This document shows positions 29,946 through 38,974 of a DNA stretch of 64,000 nucleotides, in pieces. How positions within the stretch are numbered: the first letter of the stretch is position 1; each line of letters begins with the position of its first letter. Origin of the DNA: an uncultured Rhodospirillales bacterium (GTDB taxonomy: Bacteria; Pseudomonadota; Alphaproteobacteria; Acetobacterales; Acetobacteraceae); assembly GCA_903845065.1 (NCBI GenBank), contig CAIMWH010000008.1:1-64000 (forward strand), read 5' to 3'. The position numbers and the translations under genes were made by a program. The notes under the pieces are model-generated. The model saw only the letters and a program-made list of their open reading frames with translations. It had not been told where the DNA came from and searched no databases.

Positions 29946-31082
29946 ATGCGTATCGCCATCGCCGCCGGCCTCGCCGCCACCGCACTGCTCGCAATACCCG
30001 CGCAGGCCCAGGTGAAGGTCGGCTTGATCACCTCGCTGTCTGGCCCGGTCGCCTCCATCGGCGTGCCCTATGCCAAGGGGTTCGCCGCCTTCCAGGCCGG
30101 CACCACCGAGGCGGCCGGCAAGAAACTCACCTTCATCCAGATCGATGATGCGTCCGACCCCTCGGCCGCCGCCCGTGCCGCCAAGAAGCTCATCGAGGAA
30201 GACCATGTCGACGTGATCGTCGGCTCCGCCGGCACCCCCACCACGCTGGCCGCCTACGGCGTTGCCTACGAGGCCAAGGTGCCGATGATCATCACCGCCA
30301 ATGGCCTGGTCACCGGCGAGCGCGGCTCATGGGAAATCACCATCCCGCAGCCGGTGCCGCTGATGATCTCGGCCGATATCGAGCAGATGAAGAAGGCCGG
30401 CGTGAAGACCATCGGCTACATCGGCTACTCCGATGCCTGGGGAGACCTGGTCTATGACGGCCTGGTGAAGGCGGTGGAGCCGGCCGGCATGAAGGTGGTG
30501 GCCAATGAGCGCTACGCCCGCGCCGATACCTCCGTCACCCCGCAGATCCTCAAGATCATGGCGCTGCGCCCCGATGCGGTGTTCACCGGCGGCTCTGGCT
30601 CACCCGGCGCCCTGCCGCATCTCGCCTTGGCCGAGCGCGGCTATCGCGGCCACGTCTACTCCACCCACGCCATCATCAACTCCGAGTTCGTCCGCATCGG
30701 CGGCGCCGCGGTGGAGGGCATGATCGCGCCGACCGGGCCGATGGTGGTGGCCGAGCAGCTCCCCGCCAGCAACCCGATCAAGGCGGTGGCGCTGAAGTTT
30801 CGCGAACTCTACGAGACCGCCAACAAGGAAAAATCCAACGACGCCTTCGCCGCCTACGGCTATGATGCCCTGCTGATCCTGGCCGACGCCGTTGGCCGCG
30901 CGAAGGGTACGCCGGGCACCGCCGAGTATCGCCTGTCCCTGCGGGACGCTATCGTCAGCACCACCGAACTGGTCGGCACCCACGGCGTCTATACCTACAA
31001 GCCCGGCGAACGCTACGGCTCGGACGAGCGCTCCCGCGTGCTGGTGCGGCTGGAGAAGGGCCAGTGGAAACTGGTCGAATAG
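29946..31082 (+). CDS. Branched-chain-amino-acid-type ABC substrate-binding protein
   Basis: A 378-residue periplasmic binding protein of the LivJ/K class (type I fold). The signal peptide is MRIAIAAGLAATALLAIPAQAQ and the mature opening is VKVGLITSLSGPVASIGVPYAKGFAAF. I start at the ATG at 29946; the long upstream ORF is antisense to the amidase. No permease or ATPase is adjacent, so it must share a Liv-type importer encoded elsewhere, perhaps that at 50-55 kb. An alpha/beta hydrolase follows 25 bases downstream. Confidence 0.93.
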   Translation: MRIAIAAGLAATALLAIPAQAQVKVGLITSLSGPVASIGVPYAKGFAAFQAGTTEAAGKKLTFIQIDDASDPSAAARAAKKLIEEDHVDVIVGSAGTPTTLAAYGVAYEAKVPMIITANGLVTGERGSWEITIPQPVPLMISADIEQMKKAGVKTIGYIGYSDAWGDLVYDGLVKAVEPAGMKVVANERYARADTSVTPQILKIMALRPDAVFTGGSGSPGALPHLALAERGYRGHVYSTHAIINSEFVRIGGAAVEGMIAPTGPMVVAEQLPASNPIKAVALKFRELYETANKEKSNDAFAAYGYDALLILADAVGRAKGTPGTAEYRLSLRDAIVSTTELVGTHGVYTYKPGERYGSDERSRVLVRLEKGQWKLVE

Positions 31083-31107
31083 AACCGCTCGCCGCGCGGA
31101 CGCCCCC

Positions 31108-31893
31108 ATGATCGATCCCTATCTGGAGGCCGAATACAACAACCGCACTAAGGTGCCCGGCCATCCCGCGGTCATCGCGGGATGGGTGCGCGATGCCGCG
31201 GCGTTCCGGGCGGCGGCCGAACACGCCGAATTGGACGTGCCATATGGCCCTACCCCGCGTCAGGCGATGGACATCTTCTGGCCCTCCGCCCGCCGCGATG
31301 GCCCGTTGGCGATGTTCATCCACGGCGGCTACTGGCAGGGGCTCGACAAGTCCTTCGCCTCCCACCTCGCGGCAGGGTTGTGTGCCCACGGCGTGGCGGT
31401 GGCGGTGCCGAGTTACGATCTGTGTCCCAACGTCTCGCTCGGTGAGATCGTCGAGCAGATGCGGGCTGCCGCGCGGTTCCTGCTGGCCCGCCACGGCCGG
31501 CTCGATCTCGTCACCGGCCACTCCGCCGGCGGGCATCTGGCGGCGATGCTGCTGGCCGATGGGGGGACCCCGGCGGCGCTGCCGATCAGCGGATTGTTCA
31601 ACCTGCGCCCGCTGCTGCCCACCACCATCAACGCGGCCCTGGGGCTCGACGCGGCCACCGCCGACGCCCTCTCGCCCGTCCACCGGCCGCCGCCGGCCGG
31701 GCGTCTGTTCGCGGTTGTCGGCGGGTTGGAGGGGGTGGAATACGCCCGCCAGACCAGTGACCTAGTCACGGCCTGGGGCGGCGGATCGGCCGTGCTGGCG
31801 GGGCATGACCATTTCACCATTCCGGGCGAACTGGCGTCACCGGGCTCCGTGCTGACCGGCCACGCGGTGGCCCTGGCGCTGGGCGCCGAATGA
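31108..31893 (+). CDS. Alpha/beta hydrolase, esterase/kynurenine-formamidase-like
   Basis: A 261-residue alpha/beta hydrolase. The oxyanion motif is HGGYW (residues 72-76) and the nucleophile elbow is GHSAGG with S139. A late GHDHFTIPGEL probably provides the catalytic histidine. The HGGYWQ plus GHSAGGHLA combination resembles kynurenine formamidases and related esterases. It follows the binding protein closely and is probably cotranscribed. Together with the divergent amidase it suggests uptake and hydrolysis of an amide or ester compound. Confidence 0.87.
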   Translation: MIDPYLEAEYNNRTKVPGHPAVIAGWVRDAAAFRAAAEHAELDVPYGPTPRQAMDIFWPSARRDGPLAMFIHGGYWQGLDKSFASHLAAGLCAHGVAVAVPSYDLCPNVSLGEIVEQMRAAARFLLARHGRLDLVTGHSAGGHLAAMLLADGGTPAALPISGLFNLRPLLPTTINAALGLDAATADALSPVHRPPPAGRLFAVVGGLEGVEYARQTSDLVTAWGGGSAVLAGHDHFTIPGELASPGSVLTGHAVALALGAE

Positions 31894-31971
31894 AGCGGCG
31901 GCGTGCGCCGGTGCGTGCTGGCCACCGGGGCCTGCAGTGTCCAGAATGAATGGCATTGCGGCGGCGAAGTG

Positions 31972-31977
31972 TATAAT
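31972..31977 (+). promoter_or_regulatory. Perfect TATAAT just before the haloperoxidase gene
   Basis: A consensus TATAAT lies 10 bases before the ATG at 31988, with no clear -35 at standard spacing. If it is a -10, transcription would start at about 31984, giving a nearly leaderless mRNA, consistent with the missing Shine-Dalgarno. Confidence 0.35.
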
Positions 31978-31987
31978 AAATCGATCA

Positions 31988-33289
31988 ATGCGTACGATAA
32001 TGAAGCTGATGGCGATGTGTTCGCGGCCCGCCTGCCGGGTGGTGGCGCTTGCCTGCCTCATGGCCAGCCTGATGCTCTCCGGCGCGGCCCGGGCCGATGC
32101 CGTGCTGGACTGGAACGGCGTACTGCTGGACGCCATTCGTGGCAGCCGCACGCCGCCGCCCATCGCCACGCGGTACATGGCGCTGCTCAACATGGCAGTG
32201 TTCGATTCGGCCAATGCCGCGGTGGGGCTGCGCTATGAACCCTACAGCTATGACGGGATGCCGATCACCGACGCCTCGCCGGAATATGCCGCCCGCGCCG
32301 CCGCCGCCGCGATCATCCATGCCCTATATCCCGACCTTGCCGCCCGTCAGCCGGCCCTCGCGGCGCGCATCGCAGCACTCGAAGCGCTGCCCGCCGGCGC
32401 CGAACGCGCCGATGCCCTCGGGCGCGCCTGTGCCGACGCCATCCTGAAGGCGCGGGCGGGCGATGGCTCGCAGGCCACCGTCGCGCCGTTCATGGGCGGC
32501 ACGCAGCCCGGCATGTGGCGCCCCGAAGGCCCCCGCACCGTGCCCGGGCTGTTGCCGCAATGGGGTGGCGTGGCGCCCTGGGCGATCCACGGTGCCGAGC
32601 AGTTCCGCATCCCGCCCGCCCCGGCCATCGGCTCTGTGGCGTGGCTCGATGCCTTCAACGCGGTGAAATCCCTCGGCACCGCCAGCGGTGGCTCGCACAC
32701 CGACGACCACTCCCTGATCGCGCTGTTCTGGGCCGATGACGAAGGCACCGAAACGCCGCCCGGCCATTGGATGGCAATCGCCGGCGAACTCGCCGCACGC
32801 AGGCCCGGCGACGTGGTGGACCACGCCCGCCTGTTCGCCCTGCTCGCCCTGACCATGGCCGATACCGCCACCGTGGTATGGCAGGCCAAATACACCTACG
32901 CGTTGTGGCGGCCGATTTCGGCCATCCGCAACGCCCACCAGCTCGGCAATCCGCGCATCATGACCGATGCGGGCTGGACGCCGTTTCTCGAAACCCCGTC
33001 CTTTCCGGAATACCCCTCCGGCCACAGCGCGTTCAGCGCCGCCGCGGCGCGGGTGCTGGCCCGCGTGCTGGGCGGTGACGATATCGCCTTCGAGACCGGC
33101 ACCCGTTCGCCCCGCCTGCCAGGCGTCAGGCGCCACTACGACCGACTCTCCGCCGCCGCGGAAGAGGCCGGGCTGAGCCGCATCTACGGCGGCATCCACT
33201 TCTATTTCTCGCACCTGGCGAGCGCCGAAGTCGGCCGCAAACTAGCCGATTTCGTGGTCGAAAGCCGCCTGCGCCCGCTACACCAGTAG
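31988..33289 (+). CDS. Vanadium-dependent haloperoxidase / PAP2 phosphatase-like exported protein
   Basis: About 433 residues with a signal peptide (VVALACLMASLMLSGAARA) and a C-terminal PAP2/haloperoxidase core. The oxyanion-binding motifs are AKYTYALWRPISAIR, FPEYPSGHSAFSAAAARVLA and RIYGGIHFYFSHLASAEVGR. The first two carry the expected Lys, Arg, Ser, Gly and His residues, and the last contributes the active-site His. It may be a vanadate-binding peroxidase or an acid phosphatase; sequence alone does not decide. The start is uncertain (ATG 31988, 32000 or 32009), with no good ribosome site. Confidence 0.85.
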   Translation: MRTIMKLMAMCSRPACRVVALACLMASLMLSGAARADAVLDWNGVLLDAIRGSRTPPPIATRYMALLNMAVFDSANAAVGLRYEPYSYDGMPITDASPEYAARAAAAAIIHALYPDLAARQPALAARIAALEALPAGAERADALGRACADAILKARAGDGSQATVAPFMGGTQPGMWRPEGPRTVPGLLPQWGGVAPWAIHGAEQFRIPPAPAIGSVAWLDAFNAVKSLGTASGGSHTDDHSLIALFWADDEGTETPPGHWMAIAGELAARRPGDVVDHARLFALLALTMADTATVVWQAKYTYALWRPISAIRNAHQLGNPRIMTDAGWTPFLETPSFPEYPSGHSAFSAAAARVLARVLGGDDIAFETGTRSPRLPGVRRHYDRLSAAAEEAGLSRIYGGIHFYFSHLASAEVGRKLADFVVESRLRPLHQ

Positions 33290-33856
33290 CGGCACATCCG
33301 GCAGCGCGGCCATCACGTCCTGCCACGTCGCCGCCGTCAGCGCCTCCAGCACCACCGGCAACGGATCGGCCCACACCTCCGGCAAATCCCCCTCGCCGGG
33401 CAGCTTCGGCGCATAGGCGATCGCCTCCACCGGCGGGGTGAACTGCATATCGAGCCCCGGCTTGCAGCCCCGCGCGTCAATCCGGTGCCAACCGATCCCT
33501 GGCAGGTCCACCGCGTTCAGCCCATGCAGAGTGAACGGCGGCCCGACATCGTCGATCGACAACCGCTGGTAGCACAGCCCCGCCGGCACCCCGTTGGCGC
33601 GCAGCAGGGCCGCCAACAGGTGGCTCTTGGCGAAACAATAGCCTGTGCCATGCGCCAACACGTCCGACGCCCGCGAGGTCACCGGGTTCATCCGGTGGTC
33701 GACGCTGTGCTTGATCGCATCCCGCACGAAGGTGAAGCACGCGCGGGTGATATCGAACGGATCGGTCAAATCCGCCCGCAACGCCCGCGCCTGCGCCGCC
33801 ACCGCCGGATGGTCATGGTCGATGATGGCGGTGGCGCGGAGGAAGCGGTCACTCAT
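33278..33856 (-). CDS. Transglutaminase-like domain protein
   Basis: A 192-residue transglutaminase-core protein. The papain-like triad is visible: Cys in HGTGYCFAKSHLLAALLRANGVPA, His in FTLHGLNAVDLPG and Asp in WHRIDARG. The opening IDHDHPAVAAQARAL and RDAIKHSVDHR fit the bacterial transglutaminase-like family, most of which are peptidases or of unknown role. No signal peptide is seen. Its 3' end overlaps the convergent haloperoxidase gene by 12 bases; upstream, the aldolase stop overlaps its start by 4 bases. Confidence 0.88.
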   Translation of the reverse strand: MSDRFLRATAIIDHDHPAVAAQARALRADLTDPFDITRACFTFVRDAIKHSVDHRMNPVTSRASDVLAHGTGYCFAKSHLLAALLRANGVPAGLCYQRLSIDDVGPPFTLHGLNAVDLPGIGWHRIDARGCKPGLDMQFTPPVEAIAYAPKLPGEGDLPEVWADPLPVVLEALTAATWQDVMAALPDVPLLV

Positions 33857-34626
33857 GTCGCGTAGTCAGCCTCGTCCTTGTCGAGAATGCGGCGCCAGGC
33901 ATCGAGGTGCATCCGCGCGTCCGACCGCCCGCTCCACGGCCCGTTGTAGCGCCGCCGCAGCCGCTCCGGCAGCCGGCGTAGCTGCTGGCCCGTGGACATC
34001 GCGGTGATCTGGTACATCGTGGTGCGCTCGGCCGAGTGCAGTTCGTCGAAAGCGTCATGCACCGTCGGCCCCACCACCGTCACCCCGTGGCTCGCCATCA
34101 CCATGATGGTCTTGGTGCCCATCAGGTCGGCGATGCGATCGCCCTCGGAGTTGTCCGCCACCGGCTCGTCGCCCTGCACGTCGATCACCACGCGATCGTT
34201 GAGCGACAGGTTGTTGTGGTGCGCCAGCGCCATCTCCGGGTTCTGCAACATCGACAGCGCGGTGAGATACTGCGGATGCACATGCATCACGCAGGTGGCG
34301 GCCGGATTGCGCAGATGGATGCGCGCGTGGATGTGGAACGCCACCTTGCGCAACTCGCCCTTGCCGCGGATCACGTTGCCATCGAGATCGCACACGATGA
34401 GGTTCGAGGCGGTCAATTCCTCGAACCGCCAGCCGCGCGCGTTGATCAGGAATGTCGGCGTCTCGTCGGGCGTGCGCTGCGGCAGCATCAGGGAGTTGTG
34501 GTTGCCGATCTGCTCGTTCCAGCCCAGCCGGGCGGACACGCGGAAAACGGCGGCCATGTCGCAGCGCAGCCGCCACTCCTCGGCCTCGGCTTCGCTATTG
34601 CTCAGGGACTTCACGATGGCGGACAT
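33853..34626 (-). CDS. Class II aldolase/adducin family protein, copy 2
   Basis: A 257-residue zinc-dependent class II aldolase (fuculose-phosphate aldolase/adducin fold). Probable zinc ligands are in HPQYLTALSM, preceded by CVMHVHP, and in the later MASHGVTVVGP; an NHNS near residue 42 fits the phosphate-loop region. It is a close paralogue of the next upstream gene, equal in length and collinear throughout. It could be an aldolase, epimerase or decarboxylase. The tandem pair sits next to an oligopeptide/opine-type importer. Confidence 0.9.
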   Translation of the reverse strand: MSAIVKSLSNSEAEAEEWRLRCDMAAVFRVSARLGWNEQIGNHNSLMLPQRTPDETPTFLINARGWRFEELTASNLIVCDLDGNVIRGKGELRKVAFHIHARIHLRNPAATCVMHVHPQYLTALSMLQNPEMALAHHNNLSLNDRVVIDVQGDEPVADNSEGDRIADLMGTKTIMVMASHGVTVVGPTVHDAFDELHSAERTTMYQITAMSTGQQLRRLPERLRRRYNGPWSGRSDARMHLDAWRRILDKDEADYAT

Positions 34627-34668
34627 GTGCGCACTCCAAGGGGTTACGGCCAGGGCGGACCCGTGCCC

Positions 34669-35442
34669 TCAATCTTTGTAATCCGGCTCCTGTTTGTCCA
34701 GCACCCGGCGCCAGGCGTCGAGATGCATGCGGGCATCGAGGCGCTCGCCCCACGGGCCGTTGTAGTGCTGGCGGGCTTCCTGCGGCAGGTGGCGCAGCTT
34801 GCGGCCGGTGTTCCAGGCGGTCATCTGGTACATCGTGGTGCGCTCGGCGAAATAGAGTTCATCGAACGCCGAGGCGATATCCGGCCCCACCACCGTCACC
34901 CCGTGGTGCCCCATCACCAGGATGGTTTTGTTGCCGAGCAGCCCGGCGAGGCGATCGCCCTCCTCCCGGCTGTTGGCGCCGCCCTTGGCCGCGGTATCGA
35001 ACACCACGCGATCGTTGAGCAGGGTGTTGTTGAAGTGCGCCAGCTCGAACTCCGGCTCCTCCAGCATGGACAGCGCGGTGAGGTATTGCGGATGCACATG
35101 CAGCACGCAGGTGGCAGCCGGGTTGGCGACGTGGATGCGGGTGTGGATATGGAACGCCACCGAGCGCAACTCGCCCGATCCGCGCAGCACATTGCCGGCC
35201 AGATCACACACGATGAGGCTGGAGGCGGTCAACTCGTCGAAACGCCAGCCGCGCGGATTGATCAGGAATGTTTCAGTATCATCCGCCCGCGCCTTGGGCA
35301 GCATGATGGAATTGTGGTTGGCGATCTGCTCGTTCCAGCCCATCCGGGCGCAGGCACGGAACACCGCCGCCATATCACAGCGCATCTGCCACTCCGCCAC
35401 CTCGGCATCGGTGCTGGAAAGCGAACGAACCACTGCGGTCAT
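34669..35442 (-). CDS. Class II aldolase/adducin family protein, copy 1
   Basis: A 257-residue paralogue of the downstream gene, sharing long blocks such as RCDMAAVFR, HPQYLTALSML and ARMHLDAWRR. I start at MTAVVRSLSSTDAEV (35442), preceded by GAAGGGGG. The zinc histidines are in CVLHVHPQYL and MGHHGVTVVGP. Between the His boxes the two copies differ most (VQGDEPVADNSEGD against TAAKGGANSREEGD), hinting at different substrates. It is divergent from the binding-protein gene at 35562, with 119 bases between for a shared promoter region. Confidence 0.9.
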   Translation of the reverse strand: MTAVVRSLSSTDAEVAEWQMRCDMAAVFRACARMGWNEQIANHNSIMLPKARADDTETFLINPRGWRFDELTASSLIVCDLAGNVLRGSGELRSVAFHIHTRIHVANPAATCVLHVHPQYLTALSMLEEPEFELAHFNNTLLNDRVVFDTAAKGGANSREEGDRLAGLLGNKTILVMGHHGVTVVGPDIASAFDELYFAERTTMYQMTAWNTGRKLRHLPQEARQHYNGPWGERLDARMHLDAWRRVLDKQEPDYKD

Positions 35443-35561
35443 GCCACGGCCCCCTTCGATCGGATCATTATAATCGATGCTGCACCCTTGATTGCGCCTT
35501 GCCAAGACCGGGCGCGCGAAGCAGCATCATGTCCAAGCGCTGACAATGAGGGGAACAAAAA

Positions 35562-37118
35562 ATGCTCCGCCGCCGCTCCTTTACCGCTGGCCTGACCGCC
35601 GCCGCATCTCTGCCACTGCCCGCCATCGCCCAATCCGTCGGCCAGCAGGGCCGCAAGGGGGGCGATGTGATCGTGGCGATGACCGCGGCACCGCCCACCA
35701 TCGATGCCATGGCGACCACCGCCCAGGCCGCCCGCAATATCTCCATGCACATGTATGAGAGCCTCTACACCCGCGACGAGGGCGCCAATCCGCAGCCCGA
35801 ACTGGCCGAGGGCGTGGACATCGCGGCCGACGGCATGACCTACACGTTCAAGCTGCGCGGCGGGGTGAAGTTCCACAACGGCAAGCCGATGACCTCGGGC
35901 GACGCCAAGGCCAGCATGGAACGCTACGCCAAACTCGGCGGCTCCAAGGATGCGCTGAAGGCGGTGGCTGCCTTCGAGACGCCGAATGCCAGCACCCTGG
36001 TGCTGAAGATGGGCAGCATCTTCCCCGGCCTGATCGAGGCGATCAGCAGCCCGCGCGCGCCCTTCGTCATCGTGCCCGAGGAGGAGTGCGGCAAGCCGCT
36101 CGGCCAGATCGGCAACATCGGCACCGGCCCGTTCCAGTTCGCCGAATACAAGCCCGACAGCCACATCAAGATGACCCGCTATGACGGCTATGCCGCCAAT
36201 AAGGCCTTCGACAAGCGGGACGGCTACACCGGCAAGAAAACCCCCTACTTCGACAGCGTGACCATCCGCATCATCACCGAGGGCGGTGCCCGCACCGCTG
36301 GCCTGCAAACCGGTGAACTCCACGTGCTGGAAACCCTCGATGTCGCCGCCGCCAAGCGCCTGAAGGACGACAAGGGCATCAAGACCTACACCATGATGCC
36401 GTGGGCCTTCCTCACCCTGATGATGAACAACAACTGGGGCCTGACCGCCAATCCCGCCATCCGCAAGGCGATCCAGGCGGCGCTCGAAGTGGAGGAAATC
36501 GCCGCCATCGCGTCGGACGGGCTCTATCGCCTCGATCCCGCCTGGCAGTACCCCGGCACCAACTACTTCCCGGGTGACGCGGGGCTCGATGCCTACGTCA
36601 AGCAGAACCAGGCCAAGGCCAAGGCGGCTCTGCAGGCGGCCGGCTACAATGGCGAGGAGCTGCAGGTGATCTGCGACAGCTCCATCAAGTGGCACCTAGA
36701 TACCGGCACCGTGGCCGCCGAACAGCTTCGCGCTGCCGGCTTCAAGGTGAAGCTCAACGTGATGGACTGGCCCACCGTCAACGCCGCGCGGGTGAAGCCC
36801 GAGGGCTGGAACCTGTGGCCGCTCGCCATGGGGATCGAGCCCTACGAGGGACCCTACAACGTGGTCGGCTTCTTCGCCGGCTCTGCCCCGGTGCAGATCA
36901 AGCCCGATCCGGTGATCGAGGACAGCAACAAGAAGTTGGCGACCCAGTTGAAACTCGATGACCGCAAGGCCGCCGTGAAGGCCTTCCAGGACCGCCTCTA
37001 CGACCAGGCCATCGCGGTGAAGGTGTGCGACATCGGGGTGATCCAGGCCACCCGAGCCAACGTGATGAACTATGCGCCCTACCGCACCCAGCGCATGTGG
37101 GATTGCTGGTTTGCCTGA
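35562..37118 (+). CDS. ABC transporter substrate-binding protein, family 5 (Dpp/Opp type)
   Basis: A 518-residue periplasmic binding protein with a Tat-like signal (RRRSFTAGLTAAASLPLPAIAQ). The family 5 core includes MYESLYTRDEGANPQPELAEGVDIAADGMTYTFKLRGGVKFHNGKP. It is the first gene of an importer with two permeases but no ATPase in the same run. The ligand is unknown; family 5 proteins bind peptides, opines, nickel complexes or sugars. The gap to the first permease is 24 bases. Confidence 0.93.
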   Translation: MLRRRSFTAGLTAAASLPLPAIAQSVGQQGRKGGDVIVAMTAAPPTIDAMATTAQAARNISMHMYESLYTRDEGANPQPELAEGVDIAADGMTYTFKLRGGVKFHNGKPMTSGDAKASMERYAKLGGSKDALKAVAAFETPNASTLVLKMGSIFPGLIEAISSPRAPFVIVPEEECGKPLGQIGNIGTGPFQFAEYKPDSHIKMTRYDGYAANKAFDKRDGYTGKKTPYFDSVTIRIITEGGARTAGLQTGELHVLETLDVAAAKRLKDDKGIKTYTMMPWAFLTLMMNNNWGLTANPAIRKAIQAALEVEEIAAIASDGLYRLDPAWQYPGTNYFPGDAGLDAYVKQNQAKAKAALQAAGYNGEELQVICDSSIKWHLDTGTVAAEQLRAAGFKVKLNVMDWPTVNAARVKPEGWNLWPLAMGIEPYEGPYNVVGFFAGSAPVQIKPDPVIEDSNKKLATQLKLDDRKAAVKAFQDRLYDQAIAVKVCDIGVIQATRANVMNYAPYRTQRMWDCWFA

Positions 37119-37142
37119 GCAAAACGGGGACTGCCGCCAGCC

Positions 37143-38090
37143 ATGCTGCGACTGATTATCGTCCGGCTGCTGGCGGCCGTCCCCGTCCTTTTCGTCGTCT
37201 CCCTGGTCAGCTTCGGCCTCACGTTGCTGGTGCCGGGCGATATCGCCTCGGAAATGGCCGGCCCCACCGCGACGGCGGCGGACGTCGCCCGCGTGCGCGC
37301 CGAACTCGGCCTCAACCAGCCGCCGCTCGAACGCATGGTGCAGTGGTATGGCGGCGTGCTGCGCGGCAATCTCGGCCGCTCCATCCTGCTCAACCAGAGC
37401 GTCGGCCAGGCCGTGCTGGAACGCCTGCCGGTTACCCTCTCGCTCACTTTGATGGGCCTCGGCATCGCCTGCCTCATCGGCATCCCGGCCGGGCTGCTGG
37501 CGGCGGCGAAGGCACGAAGATGGCCCGATCAGGTCACCATGGCCGGCGCCATGCTCGGCCTCTCCCTCCCCGATTTCTGGCTCGGCCTGCTGCTGATCTA
37601 CGTGTTCGGCGTGCTGCTGCACTGGCTCCCCACCGGCGGGTTTGTGGCGCCGGGCACGGATCTCCTCGGCTGGCTCCGCAGCATCGCGCTGCCCGCCGCC
37701 AGCCTCGCCCTCACCCAACTCGGCCCGATCGCGCGGATGACCCGTTCCGCCGCGCTCGAAGTGGCCAGCAGCGATTTCATCCGCACCGCCCGCGCCAAGG
37801 GCCTCGCCGAACCCCGGGTCTACGCTCGCCACGTGCTCGCCGGCTCCATGGTGCCGATCCTCACCGTGGTCGGCATCGGCTTCGGCCTCTCCCTCGGCGG
37901 CGCGCTGGTGGTGGAGCAGGTGTTCTCCCTCCCCGGCGTCGGCCGCCTGGTCATCGGTGCCGTGCTGCGGCGGGACTGGCCGGTGATCCAGGGCGGACTG
38001 CTGCTCACCACCTGCATCTTCGTGCTGGTGAACCTGGTGGTTGACCTGCTCTACCTCTGGGTCGATCCCCGCCTGCGCGAGAACGCCTGA
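37143..38090 (+). CDS. ABC transporter permease, DppB type
   Basis: A 315-residue inner-membrane permease that opens MLRLIIVRLLAAVPVLFVVSLVSFGLTLLVPGD. The ATPase-coupling loop is SDFIRTARAKGLAEPRVYARHVLAGSM, and there are about six transmembrane helices. Its stop and the next start share TGATG, so the two permeases are translated together. The partner ATPase genes are not in this operon. Confidence 0.94.
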   Translation: MLRLIIVRLLAAVPVLFVVSLVSFGLTLLVPGDIASEMAGPTATAADVARVRAELGLNQPPLERMVQWYGGVLRGNLGRSILLNQSVGQAVLERLPVTLSLTLMGLGIACLIGIPAGLLAAAKARRWPDQVTMAGAMLGLSLPDFWLGLLLIYVFGVLLHWLPTGGFVAPGTDLLGWLRSIALPAASLALTQLGPIARMTRSAALEVASSDFIRTARAKGLAEPRVYARHVLAGSMVPILTVVGIGFGLSLGGALVVEQVFSLPGVGRLVIGAVLRRDWPVIQGGLLLTTCIFVLVNLVVDLLYLWVDPRLRENA

Positions 38091-38911
38091 TGCGCCTGTT
38101 TGCCCGGCGGAATTTTCTCATCGGCGCCATCCTGGTCGGCCTCGTGCTGGCCGCCGCCCTGCTGGCCGGCTGGATCGCGCCGTTCGACCCGGTGAAGAAC
38201 AACTTCCGCAACCGCCTCGGCGCCCCCGACGACATCTACCTCCTCGGCACCGACCGCTTTGGGCGGGACGTGCTGAGCCGCATCCTCCACGGCGCCCAGG
38301 TCTCGCTGCGCATCGGCCTCGCGGTGGCTGTGCTGTCCGGCGTGATGGGCGGCATCATCGGTCTGGTCTGCGGCTGGTGGCGCGGCATCGATGCCTGGCT
38401 GATGCGGGTGATGGACGGGCTGATGGCCTTTCCCGGTCTGCTCCTCGCCATCGCCCTCGCAGCCACCCTCGGCCCGAGCGAAAGCACGGTGATGATCGCG
38501 CTCACCGTCGCTTACACCCCGCGCACCGCCCGCGTCATGCGCGGCGCCGTGTTGGTGGCCCGCGCGCAGGACTATGTGGAGGCCGCCCGCTCCGTCGGCG
38601 TGCGCACCGCCCGCCTGCTGTGGCGCCACGTGGTGCCGGCCTGCACGGCACCCTTGGTCGTGCAGCAGACCTACGTGTTTGCGATCGCCATCCTGGCCGA
38701 GGCGGTGTTGAGCTTCGTCGGCGTCGGTCCGCCGCCGCCGCAACCCACCCTCGGCGCCATCATCGCAGACGGGAGGGACAACATGGTCGAAGCCCCCTGG
38801 ATTGCGCTGTCGCCGGGCGTGGTGATCGCCATGCTGGTCCTCGGCCTCAACCTGCTCGGTGACGGGCTGCGCGATGCGTTGGACCCGCGGATGCGGCGGA
38901 TCATGCGGTAG
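38090..38911 (+). CDS. ABC transporter permease, DppC type
   Basis: A 273-residue permease with the DppC-type N-terminus (PFDPVKNNFRNRLGAPDDIYLLGTDRFGRDVLSRILHGAQVSL) and the coupling loop QDYVEAARSVGVRTARLLWRHVVPACT. It is the last gene of the unit. The transcript ends before the hairpin at 38928 and the convergent PEP-CTERM gene. No opp/dpp ATPase follows, so ATPases must be supplied by another locus. Confidence 0.94.
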   Translation: MRLFARRNFLIGAILVGLVLAAALLAGWIAPFDPVKNNFRNRLGAPDDIYLLGTDRFGRDVLSRILHGAQVSLRIGLAVAVLSGVMGGIIGLVCGWWRGIDAWLMRVMDGLMAFPGLLLAIALAATLGPSESTVMIALTVAYTPRTARVMRGAVLVARAQDYVEAARSVGVRTARLLWRHVVPACTAPLVVQQTYVFAIAILAEAVLSFVGVGPPPPQPTLGAIIADGRDNMVEAPWIALSPGVVIAMLVLGLNLLGDGLRDALDPRMRRIMR

Positions 38912-38927
38912 CCGCCGTACACGAAAA

Positions 38928-38955
38928 CGCCGCCCTCCCCGTAGGGAGAGCGGCG
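38928..38955 (-). terminator. Terminator of the PEP-CTERM gene
   Basis: CGCCGCCCTCCC and GGGAGAGCGGCG form a 12-bp stem with one non-Watson-Crick position and a 3-4 base loop. On the minus strand it is followed by TTTTCG, giving a typical intrinsic terminator 20 bases after the PEP-CTERM stop. It also faces the end of the convergent importer operon. Confidence 0.75.
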
Positions 38956-38974
38956 CAACGGTGGTCCGGAAGTC

